NCBI RefSeq assembly: GCF_023015865.1
Contig: NZ_JALKBC010000013.1
Location: 1-64,000 of the forward strand
DNA from: Arenibacter sp. F26102
Lineage (GTDB): Bacteria; Bacteroidota; Bacteroidia; Flavobacteriales; Flavobacteriaceae
Direction of reading: 5' to 3'
Length of the DNA: 64,000 nt
Positions 31,718-38,651 of the stretch are shown one piece after another. Under the pieces are notes generated by a model. The model was not told the origin of the DNA. It searched no databases and saw nothing but the letters and a program-made list of their open reading frames with translations. Positions within the stretch are counted from its first letter, which is position 1; every line of letters begins with the position of its first letter. The position numbers were made by a program, and so were the translations under genes.

Positions 31718-32269
31718 TTAAACTTTTTCTACTTGCATATAACTGAGTTCCAATGGCGTCTTTCTTCCAAAAATTTTCACCATTACTTCCAGTTTGCGTT
31801 TTTCTTCGTTAATTTTTTCAACAGTTCCATTAAAACCGTTAAAAGGCCCATCAATCACCTTTACAGTTTCACCAAACACAAATGGTATGGCAACACTATC
31901 GGTCTTAATAGCCAATTCATCAACTTTCCCCAACATTCTATTCACTTCCGACTTTCTCAAAGGAACAGGATCCCCGCCTTTGGTCTCGCCCAAAAATCCA
32001 ATTACATTGGTGATGGAACGGATAATATGAATCATCTCCCCTCCAAGGTTCGCTTTGATCATTATATATCCCGGAAAATAAACTCGCTCTTTATTTATCT
32101 TTTTTCCATTCCTAATTTGAACCACTTTTTCAGTAGGAACTAGAACCTCCTCCAAATAATCTTCAAAACCAAGCCTAGCAATTTCTGCCTCTATATAGCC
32201 CTTTATTTTGTTTTCCTGACCACTTACAGCTCTTACAACATACCATTTCTTATCCAATACTTCTGACAT
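31718..32269 (-). CDS. nusG: Transcription termination/antitermination factor NusG
   Basis: 183 residues. The N-terminal NGN domain (KWYVVRAVSGQENKIKGYIE, ERVYFPGYIMIKANL) binds the RNA polymerase clamp. The C-terminal KOW domain (about 128-180, GETVKVIDGPFNGFNGTVEKINEEKRKLEV) contacts Rho or ribosomal S10. Directly downstream of secE (10 bp), the near-universal bacterial arrangement. Confidence 0.98.
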   Translation of the reverse strand: MSEVLDKKWYVVRAVSGQENKIKGYIEAEIARLGFEDYLEEVLVPTEKVVQIRNGKKINKERVYFPGYIMIKANLGGEMIHIIRSITNVIGFLGETKGGDPVPLRKSEVNRMLGKVDELAIKTDSVAIPFVFGETVKVIDGPFNGFNGTVEKINEEKRKLEVMVKIFGRKTPLELSYMQVEKV

Positions 32270-32279
32270 ACAGTGCTTC

Positions 32280-32468
32280 TTAATTGATTATGTTATTGAA
32301 ATACAGTTGTATCAACTTACCAAACAAACTATCAACACCCCAGGTCGCAAGCGCAAAAATTATAGAAAATACCGCCACGATGACCATCAAGTTGGAAGAC
32401 TCCTCTCTTGAAGGTAATGTAACATTATTTCTAAGTTCGTCTATAGATTCCTTTATATATGTAAACAT
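32280..32468 (-). CDS. secE: Preprotein translocase subunit SecE
   Basis: 62 residues, the short single-span form. An N-terminal amphipathic helix (YIKESIDELRNNVTLPSREESSN) is followed by one transmembrane helix (about 27-47, LMVIVAVFSIIFALATWGVDSLF). It stabilises SecY in the inner-membrane translocon. Between tRNA-Trp and nusG. Confidence 0.95.
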   Translation of the reverse strand: MFTYIKESIDELRNNVTLPSREESSNLMVIVAVFSIIFALATWGVDSLFGKLIQLYFNNIIN

Positions 32469-32562
32469 GCTGCGAAATATTTTTTTTCTTAACTATAAAA
32501 CAAGATCTTAACAATACTCTGACGACATCATCCCAATCAGAAAAGAACCCCTTATTTTTTTG

Positions 32563-32635
32563 CACGGGCGGAGAGGCTCGAACTCCCGACACCTGGTTTT
32601 GGAGACCAGTGCTCTACCAACTGAGCTACACCCGT
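32563..32635 (-). tRNA. tRNA-Trp (CCA anticodon)
   Basis: A 73-nt cloverleaf. The acceptor arms ACGGGTG/CGCCCGT pair, discriminator G is as expected for tRNA-Trp, the D arm is GTAGCTCAGTTGGTAGAGC and the T loop TTCGAGC. The anticodon loop reads CTCCAAA, with anticodon CCA. Between tuf and secE, the same place as in many bacteria. CCA is not encoded in full. Confidence 0.96.
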
Positions 32636-32640
32636 TTATA

Positions 32641-32687
32641 TTTACATTGAAAGGTATCCCGCTTTAGCAAGACACCCTCAATGTAAA
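32641..32687 (-). other. Long-loop hairpin between tuf and tRNA-Trp
   Basis: TTTACATTGA (32641-32650) is the exact complement of TCAATGTAAA (32678-32687), a 10-bp stem with a 27-nt loop and no T-run. It lies in the tuf 3' spacer just before the tRNA, so a processing structure separating tuf mRNA from the tRNA is more likely than a terminator. Confidence 0.5.
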
Positions 32688-32705
32688 CAATACTATACTA
32701 AAATA

Positions 32706-33893
32706 TTAATCCAATATCTTGGTAACCTGACCAGCACCAACTGTTCTACCACCTTCACGGATTGCAAAACGCAAACCTTCACTAAGTGCAATTGGAGACA
32801 ACAAATCAACAATAATAGTAAGGTTATCACCAGGCATAACCATTTCTACTCCACTAGGAAGATTAATAGTACCAGTAACATCGGTAGTTCTTACATAGAA
32901 CTGAGGACGATAGTTATTATGGAATGGAGTGTGACGTCCACCTTCTTCTTTTTTAAGGATATAAACCTCAGCTTCAAATTTAGCATGTGGCTTAACAGAA
33001 CCTGGCTTACAGATTACCATCCCTCTTTTAATTTGAGATTTTTCAATACCTCTCAAAAGGATACCTACGTTATCACCAGCTTCACCTCTATCCAATATTT
33101 TACGGAACATTTCAACCCCAGTAATTGTAGAGTTCAATTTCTCAGCTCCCATACCGATGATCTCAACAGGATCTCCTGTATTTGCAACTCCAGTCTCAAT
33201 ACGACCAGTAGCAACAGTACCACGACCTGTAATAGTAAATACATCTTCAACTGGCATTAAGAAAGGCTTATCAACATCTCTCTGTGGCAATTCGATCCAG
33301 CTATCAACAGCCTCCATCAAAGACATAACTGTATCAACCCATTTTTGCTCACCGTTAAGGGCACCTAAAGCAGAACCAGAGATAACAGGACCATTGTCAC
33401 CATCATACTCATAGAAAGAAAGCAATTCTCTTACTTCCATTTCAACCAATTCCAAAAGCTCCTCATCATCAACCATATCAACCTTGTTCAAGAAAACAAC
33501 GATTCTTGGAATACCAACCTGACGTCCTAAAAGGATGTGCTCACGAGTCTGTGGCATAGGACCATCAGTAGCAGCAACAACCAAAATAGCACCGTCCATT
33601 TGAGCAGCACCAGTAACCATGTTCTTTACGTAATCCGCGTGACCTGGACAATCCACGTGAGCATAGTGACGGTTCGCGGTAGAGTACTCTACGTGTGAAG
33701 TATTAATAGTAATACCTCTTTCCTTTTCTTCAGGAGCGTTATCGATAGAATCGAAACTTCTCATTTCAGAAAGTCCTGCGTTTGCCAATACCGTAGTAAT
33801 CGCAGCAGTCAATGTAGTTTTACCGTGATCCACGTGTCCAATAGTACCTATATTTAAATGCGGTTTGGAACGATCAAATGTTGCCTTTGCCAT
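32706..33893 (-). CDS. tuf: Translation elongation factor Tu
   Basis: 395 residues, full length. GTPase motifs: GHVDHGKT (19-26), DCPGH (82-86) and NKVD (137-140). The domain 2 and 3 signatures [13 protein letters not shown] and [19 protein letters not shown] are intact. It delivers aminoacyl-tRNA to the ribosome. The gene sits after four tRNA genes and before tRNA-Trp, echoing the thrU-tyrU-glyT-thrT-tufB order of Escherichia coli. Confidence 0.99.
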   Translation of the reverse strand: MAKATFDRSKPHLNIGTIGHVDHGKTTLTAAITTVLANAGLSEMRSFDSIDNAPEEKERGITINTSHVEYSTANRHYAHVDCPGHADYVKNMVTGAAQMDGAILVVAATDGPMPQTREHILLGRQVGIPRIVVFLNKVDMVDDEELLELVEMEVRELLSFYEYDGDNGPVISGSALGALNGEQKWVDTVMSLMEAVDSWIELPQRDVDKPFLMPVEDVFTITGRGTVATGRIETGVANTGDPVEIIGMGAEKLNSTITGVEMFRKILDRGEAGDNVGILLRGIEKSQIKRGMVICKPGSVKPHAKFEAEVYILKKEEGGRHTPFHNNYRPQFYVRTTDVTGTINLPSGVEMVMPGDNLTIIVDLLSPIALSEGLRFAIREGGRTVGAGQVTKILD

Positions 33894-33947
33894 GTTTGTT
33901 AATTTTAATTCTTAGTTTATATTAGTGTACAAATAATGCCTTAATTG

Positions 33948-34019
33948 AGCCAATGATGAGATTTGAACTCATGACCTCTTCCTTACCAAGGAAACGCTCT
34001 ACCCCTGAGCTACACCGGC
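33948..34019 (-). tRNA. tRNA-Thr (GGT anticodon)
   Basis: 72 nt. The acceptor GCCGGTG/CATTGGC pairs with two G-T wobbles. Anticodon stem TTTCC/GGAAG with loop TTGGTAA, anticodon GGT; T arm ATGAG-TTCAAAT-CTCAT. Last tRNA before tuf. Confidence 0.95.
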
Positions 34020-34083
34020 ATCTTTAATTTTAACAATTGAGCTAGGCCCAATTTAAAACTATAACCCTATACCCAAAGTTTAA

Positions 34084-34106
34084 GAGCGTTGACGAAGTTT
34101 ACCCTC
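34084..34106. repeat. REP-like fragment in the Gly-Thr tRNA spacer
   Basis: The minus-strand text AGGGTAAACTTC here matches AGGATAAACTTC (plus) at 34529-34540 in 11 of 12 bases, in opposite orientation. Both sit in GC-rich patches unlike the AT-rich spacers around them. Low-complexity coincidence is not excluded. Confidence 0.35.
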
Positions 34107-34197
34107 GGCGGCGCTCTGGACAGGATACAAAAATCTCGTCCATTTAATTTTAATTGCGCAAAGCCCCATCAAAGGAGCTTTTGCTTTTAAAATCTTG

Positions 34198-34270
34198 AGC
34201 GGGAGACCGGGTTCGAACCGGCGACATTCAGCTTGGAAGGCTGACGCTCTACCAACTGAGCTACTCCCGC
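34198..34270 (-). tRNA. tRNA-Gly (TCC anticodon)
   Basis: 73 nt. The perfect acceptor GCGGGAG/CTCCCGC is present. Anticodon stem TCAGC/GCTGA with loop CTTCCAA, anticodon TCC; T arm CCGG-TTCGAAC-CCGG. Confidence 0.96.
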
Positions 34271-34362
34271 ATTGTAATTTTTAGGCAAACCTAAAAATTA
34301 ATTTCATCATTTCAAAAAAAACTTTCTGTATTTTCATACAAAGACCATTAAAGGCCTTTTTG

Positions 34363-34444
<82 letters not shown>

Positions 34445-34488
34445 AAACCATATTTTAAAGAACTTAAGAAAATTAAATTTTCTTACTT

Positions 34489-34513
34489 TTTTTTTGAGTT
34501 AATAGAGGGACTC
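34489..34513 (-). repeat. Remnant of a tRNA-Thr 3' end
   Basis: The 25 bp here match the 3' end of tRNA-Thr(TGT) plus its downstream T/A-run (34602-34626) at 22 of 25 positions: GAGTCCCTCTAT, three changed bases, CTC, then the A-run. Only the T-arm/acceptor strand is copied, so it is not a functional tRNA. Confidence 0.6.
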
Positions 34514-34560
34514 CCCTCAACTACGCTCAGGATAAACTTCTCGCCCCCGGACGCTTTTCA
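34514..34560. repeat. REP-like GC-rich element abutting the tRNA remnant
   Basis: Sequence around CTCAACTACGCTCAGGATA resembles the widespread Bacteroidetes palindromic element of the CTTCGACTGCGCTCAGGAT type. It directly abuts the tRNA-Thr 3' remnant. Family assignment is from memory of the motif, not a search. Confidence 0.4.
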
Positions 34561-34609
34561 ACCCTATTTCAAAAATCCAAACAAAAATAAAACTATTTCT
34601 GTTTTTTTG

Positions 34610-34683
34610 AGCCGATAGAGGGACTCGAACCCACGACCTGCTGATTACAAATCAGCTGCTCTAGCCAGCTGAGCTACATCGGC
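34610..34683 (-). tRNA. tRNA-Thr (TGT anticodon)
   Basis: 74 nt. Acceptor GCCGATG/TATCGGC, D arm GTAGCTCAGCTGGCTAGAGC, anticodon stem GCTGA/TCAGC with loop TTTGTAA, anticodon TGT; T arm GTGGG-TTCGAGT-CCCTC. First gene of the tRNA-tuf transcription unit, just after the promoter at 34733-34762. Confidence 0.96.
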
Positions 34684-34702
34684 TTTTGCTACTTTTTTCG
34701 TT

Positions 34703-34732
34703 AAAAAAAAGTCCGCTATTTCTAACGGACTG
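34703..34732 (-). terminator. hpf terminator
   Basis: Minus strand: AGTCCGTTA, GAAA, TAGCGGACT with one mismatch, followed by eight T residues. It lies about 50 bp after the hpf stop and immediately downstream of the tRNA promoter -7 box. Confidence 0.75.
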
Positions 34733-34762
34733 CAAATGTAGATATTTATTTATTTAATCAAA
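34733..34762 (-). promoter_or_regulatory. Promoter of the tRNA-tuf unit
   Basis: Minus strand TTTG (34759-34762), 18 bp, TACATTTG (34733-34740): a near-consensus Bacteroidetes promoter between the hpf stop codon and the hpf terminator. Predicted transcription begins inside the terminator's stem, about 45 nt before tRNA-Thr. Confidence 0.7.
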
Positions 34763-34781
34763 ACTTTTTTTGATAATTTTT

Positions 34782-35084
34782 TTAAGCATTTAATCTTATT
34801 TTTTCTTTTCGCTTAACCAGCTTTCTTTCCAACGAACTACATGCGGTATCAATAGCCTCTTCAAAAGACTTACATTGCTTCTTAACTACGAACTTATCTT
34901 TTGGAACTAGTACCTTGATTTCCACAATTTTATTCTCCTTGGCACTTGTGTTCTCAACCTTAAGATATACATCCGAACTAATTACTTTATCATAAAACAG
35001 TTCCATCTTATTCAACCTTGTCTGAATAAAATCAATAAGCTTTCCGTCTGCAGTGAAATTCACCGATTGTGCATTTACTTTCAT
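34782..35084 (-). CDS. hpf: Ribosome hibernation-promoting factor, short form (HPF/RaiA)
   Basis: The start is taken at the ATG at 35084 (MKVNAQSVNFTADGKL), giving 100 residues, because family members begin there. An upstream in-frame ATG at 35117 would add 11 atypical residues. The fold is the beta-alpha-beta-beta-beta-alpha of S30AE/YfiA proteins, with a basic C-terminus (CKSFEEAIDTACSSLERKLVKRKEKIR). It binds the decoding region of the 30S subunit to inactivate ribosomes in slow growth. It lacks the dimerising tail of long HPF. In the rpsU-xerC-hpf cluster typical of flavobacteria. Confidence 0.93.
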   Translation of the reverse strand: MKVNAQSVNFTADGKLIDFIQTRLNKMELFYDKVISSDVYLKVENTSAKENKIVEIKVLVPKDKFVVKKQCKSFEEAIDTACSSLERKLVKRKEKIRLNA

Positions 35085-35130
35085 AGAATGAAGTTTTAAA
35101 AGAGTTAAACAATCCAATACAACTAGAGTA

Positions 35131-36021
35131 CTATTTCTTGTTTCTAGGGTGAGCCGAGAAATGTACTTTTTTCAATTCCGCAATACTATTATGGGTGTAT
35201 ACTTGTGTTGAGGCCAAACTTGAATGTCCCAACAGCTCCTTTACGGAGTTTAAATCCGCACCCTTATTCAACAAATGTGTAGCAAAGGTATGTCTTAAAA
35301 TATGCGGACTCTTTTTCACCTTGGCCGATACTAAACTAAAATACTTATTTATAATTCTATAAACAAGTGTTTCATACATTTTATTGCCTTTTTCAATAAG
35401 AAAAATATACGCATCGTCCTCAATTGTCTCCAATTTATTGCGCTGAAGATTATAGCTCAAAAACAATTCTTTGGTAGCCTCCAAAAGGGGAATTATCCTC
35501 TCTTTGTTGCGTTTCCCCAAAACCTTTATCGTCATGGCCTGACAATCAACATCTTTCACCTTAAGCCCAATAAGTTCAGCCCGTCTTATCCCGGTAGTGT
35601 ATAATAATTCTATAATTAATTTATCTCGCCTACCTTCAAAATTATCCTCGAATGGCATCTGGGAAAGCACTCCCTCCATTTCCACTTCAGAAAAAGGAAT
35701 CTCAATTTTTTTTGCAGTTTTTAAAGCCTTATGCTTTGCCAACGGATTAACAGATAGAATTCCAAGTCCCAACAAAAACTTGTAATATGCTTTCAAGGAA
35801 GCGATTTTTCTATTTACAGACCTATGGGACACCCCAGATTCCACTAATGCAACAACCCAACTTCTAATTAAGCTATAGGAAACTTGATCAATATCACCTA
35901 CTTCAAACTGTTGCTCACAAAAGTTCCGAAAGGCAATTAAATCGTTATGGTAGGCTTTGGTGGTATGCGGAGAATAGTTCTTCTCCAATGACAAATAGGA
36001 AATAAAGGATTTAATAGCCAT
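35131..36021 (-). CDS. xerC: Tyrosine recombinase XerC-like
   Basis: 296 residues. An N-terminal SAM-like core-binding domain (about 3-90, FISYLSLEKNYSPHTTKAYHNDL) precedes a C-terminal catalytic domain. Catalytic residues are visible: Arg146 (TTGIRRAEL), Lys170, His240 and Arg243 (HILRHTFATHLL), His266 (LLGHSS) and nucleophile Tyr275 (TQVYTH). Its length and position beside rpsU and hpf indicate the housekeeping dimer-resolution recombinase acting at dif with XerD, rather than a mobile-element integrase. XerC versus XerD cannot be settled from sequence alone. Confidence 0.9.
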   Translation of the reverse strand: MAIKSFISYLSLEKNYSPHTTKAYHNDLIAFRNFCEQQFEVGDIDQVSYSLIRSWVVALVESGVSHRSVNRKIASLKAYYKFLLGLGILSVNPLAKHKALKTAKKIEIPFSEVEMEGVLSQMPFEDNFEGRRDKLIIELLYTTGIRRAELIGLKVKDVDCQAMTIKVLGKRNKERIIPLLEATKELFLSYNLQRNKLETIEDDAYIFLIEKGNKMYETLVYRIINKYFSLVSAKVKKSPHILRHTFATHLLNKGADLNSVKELLGHSSLASTQVYTHNSIAELKKVHFSAHPRNKK

Positions 36022-36063
36022 AAATCAAAGTTACAAAAGATAATACCCATTATTATATGGCAC

Positions 36064-36096
36064 AAAAAAAAGTCCCACCTTAGGTGGAACTTTTTA
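36064..36096 (-). terminator. rpsU terminator
   Basis: Minus strand: AGTTCCACC/GGTGGGACT stem (36071-36091), one G-T wobble, followed by eight T residues. It lies between rpsU and xerC, so xerC-hpf must rely on readthrough or another promoter. Confidence 0.8.
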
Positions 36097-36119
36097 TACT
36101 GATATGCATTCAAGCGGAA

Positions 36120-36314
36120 TTAGATTTCCTCCTTATCCCTTAAACCTTGAATATATTGAGCTTTCTGAATCTTCGCTCTGTTCTCTACAGATGGCTTTGT
36201 AAACTGTTGACGCTTTCTCAACTGTCTCATTGTACCTGTCTTATCGAACTTACGCTTGAAACGCTTTAAAGCTCTATCGATGTTTTCTCCTTCTTTTATT
36301 GGTATTATTAGCAT
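36120..36314 (-). CDS. rpsU: 30S ribosomal protein bS21
   Basis: 64 residues starting at the ATG at 36314 (MLIIPIKEGENIDRALKRFKRKFDKTG). A TTG two codons upstream is in frame but unlikely. The basic helix-rich sequence is typical of bS21 (RQLRKRQQFTKPS). In Bacteroidetes, bS21 with bS18 and bS6 sequesters the 16S anti-Shine-Dalgarno sequence. Unlike its neighbours, this gene carries a strong Shine-Dalgarno sequence (36323-36329), fitting the reported autoregulation in which ribosomes lacking bS21 preferentially translate rpsU. Confidence 0.97.
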   Translation of the reverse strand: MLIIPIKEGENIDRALKRFKRKFDKTGTMRQLRKRQQFTKPSVENRAKIQKAQYIQGLRDKEEI

Positions 36315-36322
36315 GGGCAATA

Positions 36323-36329
36323 ACCTCCT
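36323..36329 (-). promoter_or_regulatory. Strong Shine-Dalgarno of rpsU
   Basis: AGGAGGT, seven bases complementary to the 16S 3' end, 8 nt before the ATG at 36314. This is exceptional in a window where ordinary genes lack such sites. Confidence 0.85.
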
Positions 36330-36349
36330 CTCTTTTGTGATTAAGGCTG

Positions 36350-36379
36350 CAAATATAAACCTTAAAACCGAATTACAAA
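36350..36379 (-). promoter_or_regulatory. rpsU promoter
   Basis: Minus strand TTTG (36376-36379), 18 bp, TATATTTG (36350-36357). The predicted 5' leader is about 30 nt and contains the Shine-Dalgarno sequence. It sits directly after the stop of the acyl-CoA dehydrogenase gene. Confidence 0.7.
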
Positions 36380-36382
36380 TAA

Positions 36383-37546
36383 TTATTTCAAAATTTTTCT
36401 AGCGATCACCACTTTCTGTATTTCGGTAGTGCCTTCCCCAATAGTGCAAAGCTTGGAATCCCTATAAAATTTTTCTACAGGAAAATCTTTCGTATAGCCA
36501 TATCCACCGTGAATTTGAACAGCTTCGTTAGCTACTTTAACACATACTTCGGAGGCAAACATTTTGGCCATAGCCCCCATTTTGGTAACGTTACGACCTT
36601 CGCTTTTAAGAAAAGCAGCTTTATGCAACAGCAATTCCGAAGCCTCAATTTCCGTAGCCATATCTGCCAACTTAAAGGAAATACCCTGAAATTGACTAAT
36701 AGGTTTTCCAAACTGCACTCTTTCTTTAGAATATTTTAGTGCCGCTTCATAAGCACCTTTAGCAATACCTAGGGACAAAGCACCAATGGAAATTCTTCCA
36801 CCATCCAAGATTTTCATGGACTGTACAAACCCCTCTCCTACTCCTCCTAGCCTATTGGCATCGGGAATCTTACAATTATCAAAGACCAATTCCGCGGTTT
36901 CACTGGCCCTCATCCCCAACTTATTTTCTTTCTTTCCGCTGGCAAATCCAGGTGTTCCTTTTTCTACTACAAAGGCCGTCATACCATGACTATCCCCTTT
37001 ATCCCCAGTCCGTACAATTACGACGGCAATATCACCACTCTTGCCATGGGTAATAAAGTTTTTTGCCCCGTTCAACACCCAGGAGTCGCCTTCCTTAACC
37101 GCCGTTGTATTCATACCTCCCGCATCGGAACCCGTATTGTGCTCGGTTAGGCCCCAAGCGCCGATCCATTCGGCAGTAGCCAATTTTGGAATCCATTTTT
37201 TCTTTTGCTCCTCATTTCCGAAGGTAAGTATATGATTGGTACACAAGGAATTATGTGCCGCCACGGACAATCCAATGGAGGGATCTACTTTGGAAATTTC
37301 TTCAAGAATAGCTATATATTCATGATAGCCTAAACCCGATCCACCAAGTTCCGCAGGAACCAAAACCCCCATAAAACCCATTTCCCCGGCCTTTTTAAAA
37401 ACTTCAATTGGAAAAATCTGCGCCTCGTCCCATTCCATTACAAAGGGCCTAATATATTGTTCAGCAAATTCCTTGGCAGAGGCCGCCACCATTTGCTGGG
37501 TTTCGGAGTAATCAAAACTCATCGTCGAAGAGGTATCAATAACCAT
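36383..37546 (-). CDS. Acyl-CoA dehydrogenase
   Basis: 387 residues from the ATG at 37546 (MVIDTSSTMSFDYSETQQM). A later ATG at 37522 is also possible, and the frame extends upstream without a likely start. Standard three-domain flavoprotein: N-terminal helices; a central beta domain with the FAD/substrate segment WGLTEHNTGSDAGGMNTTA; and a C-terminal helical domain with the catalytic-base region IGEGTTEIQ (Glu about residue 371) and RVQFGKPISQFQ. It performs the first oxidation of short- or medium-chain acyl-CoA, passing electrons to ETF. Substrate chain length cannot be told from sequence. It overlaps no gene; the HhH gene ends 13 bp upstream. Confidence 0.93.
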   Translation of the reverse strand: MVIDTSSTMSFDYSETQQMVAASAKEFAEQYIRPFVMEWDEAQIFPIEVFKKAGEMGFMGVLVPAELGGSGLGYHEYIAILEEISKVDPSIGLSVAAHNSLCTNHILTFGNEEQKKKWIPKLATAEWIGAWGLTEHNTGSDAGGMNTTAVKEGDSWVLNGAKNFITHGKSGDIAVVIVRTGDKGDSHGMTAFVVEKGTPGFASGKKENKLGMRASETAELVFDNCKIPDANRLGGVGEGFVQSMKILDGGRISIGALSLGIAKGAYEAALKYSKERVQFGKPISQFQGISFKLADMATEIEASELLLHKAAFLKSEGRNVTKMGAMAKMFASEVCVKVANEAVQIHGGYGYTKDFPVEKFYRDSKLCTIGEGTTEIQKVVIARKILK

Positions 37547-37559
37547 TATAGCAATTTTT

Positions 37560-38480
37560 TTATAATTGCAAATATAACTCAATTATATCTAATTTTTCCG
37601 TGGGAAAATCCTCGATTTCTATTAATTCATCAAATGAATTTATACCACCATTCTTCTCCCTATAAGCTATAATCCTTGCCGCAACGGCATATTTTATATA
37701 AACCAATTTCGTAAGATCATACAGGGACGCTTGGTTGATATTGATTTTGGATATGGACGGGCTTTCCAATATTTTAAATTGGCCTAGAAGTCTTGCAACC
37801 ACCTCGGATTCCAGGCCGTAGACGTGACTCAATTGTTTTTCGACCACAAATCCCCCTAACATATCTCTAAATTTTACAATGCGCCGGGACAAAACATCTC
37901 CAATTCCTTTAATGGACCTTAATTCCTCCGCCGTGACTTTGTTAAGGTCTTTAATCTTATCATCAATGGCAGAGTTGCCTATATTCTGAATTGGAATAGC
38001 TTTCAAGTTACTCGAAAGATCCAACTTATTGTTAACTATAGAATGGCTATTACCCTTATTCGTCCATTCCGGAAATTTAAAATAAGGGGCTAAAACTTGC
38101 AGTAGGGAATCTGAAACCAAAGTTACCTTCTGAAATTCCTTACCGGAATTAACATATTGATTCTTAGCTCTAAAGGCATGTAAACGATCAATTTCATCGG
38201 TAGACATCCCTAGGGTATAGCCCTTGTAATCCGATATATAGTTGGGATTAAAAGGGTATAACAAAAAGGTATCCTTCTTTTGGATAATATCTTTAAGTTC
38301 ATCTAATTTAGCTTGGTATTCCTCATCTATGAGAAAGGAATTGTCATTTTCAGATGCGGGATAAGACTTGCCCACAAAATAGAGTACTTGAAAAACAACA
38401 ATGAAAAGCAGTAAAAAGAAAACCCCACTTCGCTCTTGTTTATTGAACCTAAAGTGGGATTTGAATAAATTTCTGTTCAC
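37560..38480 (-). CDS. ComEA-like helix-hairpin-helix membrane protein
   Basis: 306 residues starting at a GTG (38480) that follows the upstream small gene's stop codon by 3 nt, which suggests translational coupling. An N-terminal SHFRFNKQERSG segment leads into one transmembrane helix (about 20-37, VFFLLLFIVVFQVLYFVG). A linker follows, then two or three helix-hairpin-helix motifs (LNKVTAEELRSIKGIGDVLSRRIVKFR; ININQASLYDLTKLVYIKYAVAARIIAYREKNGG). Such domains bind DNA non-specifically, and ComEA family members act in DNA uptake. The role in flavobacteria is unproven. Its 5' coding segment recurs as a decayed copy at about 38951-39004. Confidence 0.88.
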   Translation of the reverse strand: MNRNLFKSHFRFNKQERSGVFFLLLFIVVFQVLYFVGKSYPASENDNSFLIDEEYQAKLDELKDIIQKKDTFLLYPFNPNYISDYKGYTLGMSTDEIDRLHAFRAKNQYVNSGKEFQKVTLVSDSLLQVLAPYFKFPEWTNKGNSHSIVNNKLDLSSNLKAIPIQNIGNSAIDDKIKDLNKVTAEELRSIKGIGDVLSRRIVKFRDMLGGFVVEKQLSHVYGLESEVVARLLGQFKILESPSISKININQASLYDLTKLVYIKYAVAARIIAYREKNGGINSFDELIEIEDFPTEKLDIIELYLQL

Positions 38481-38483
38481 GGC

Positions 38484-38651
38484 TCAATATTTTTGCCTAA
38501 TCAACACCTCATCATTATCCGAATTGGAGTCCGGATCAGGTTTTGGTGGCATGGTCAATACTCTATAAAAAAAATAGGCTGCAACGGAAATAACAATTCC
38601 CTGCGCCAATAGCATCGTTATCAAAGCTGCTGAATTCATAAAATTATCCAT
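38484..38651 (-). CDS. Small single-span membrane protein
   Basis: A 55-residue frame from the ATG at 38651: an uncharged N-terminus (MDNFMNSAALITMLL), one transmembrane helix (about 8-30, ending YFFYRVL) and an acidic tail (PPKPDPDSNSDNDEVL). Its stop lies 3 nt before the GTG of the HhH gene, so the two are probably co-translated. The start resembles MetS-type small subunits of amino-acid transporters, and an AGCS symporter gene lies 375 bp upstream. A terminator between them makes that link weak. No function assigned. Confidence 0.65.
   Translation of the reverse strand: MDNFMNSAALITMLLAQGIVISVAAYFFYRVLTMPPKPDPDSNSDNDEVLIRQKY

Noticed and set aside
34489-34513. A second complete tRNA-Thr
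   Set aside because: Only the T-arm and acceptor 3' strand are present; no D arm or anticodon arm precedes them.
35131-36021. Integrase of a genomic island next to tRNA genes
   Set aside because: Its length, motif set and rpsU-xerC-hpf setting indicate the housekeeping Xer recombinase. No island genes or attachment repeats flank it.
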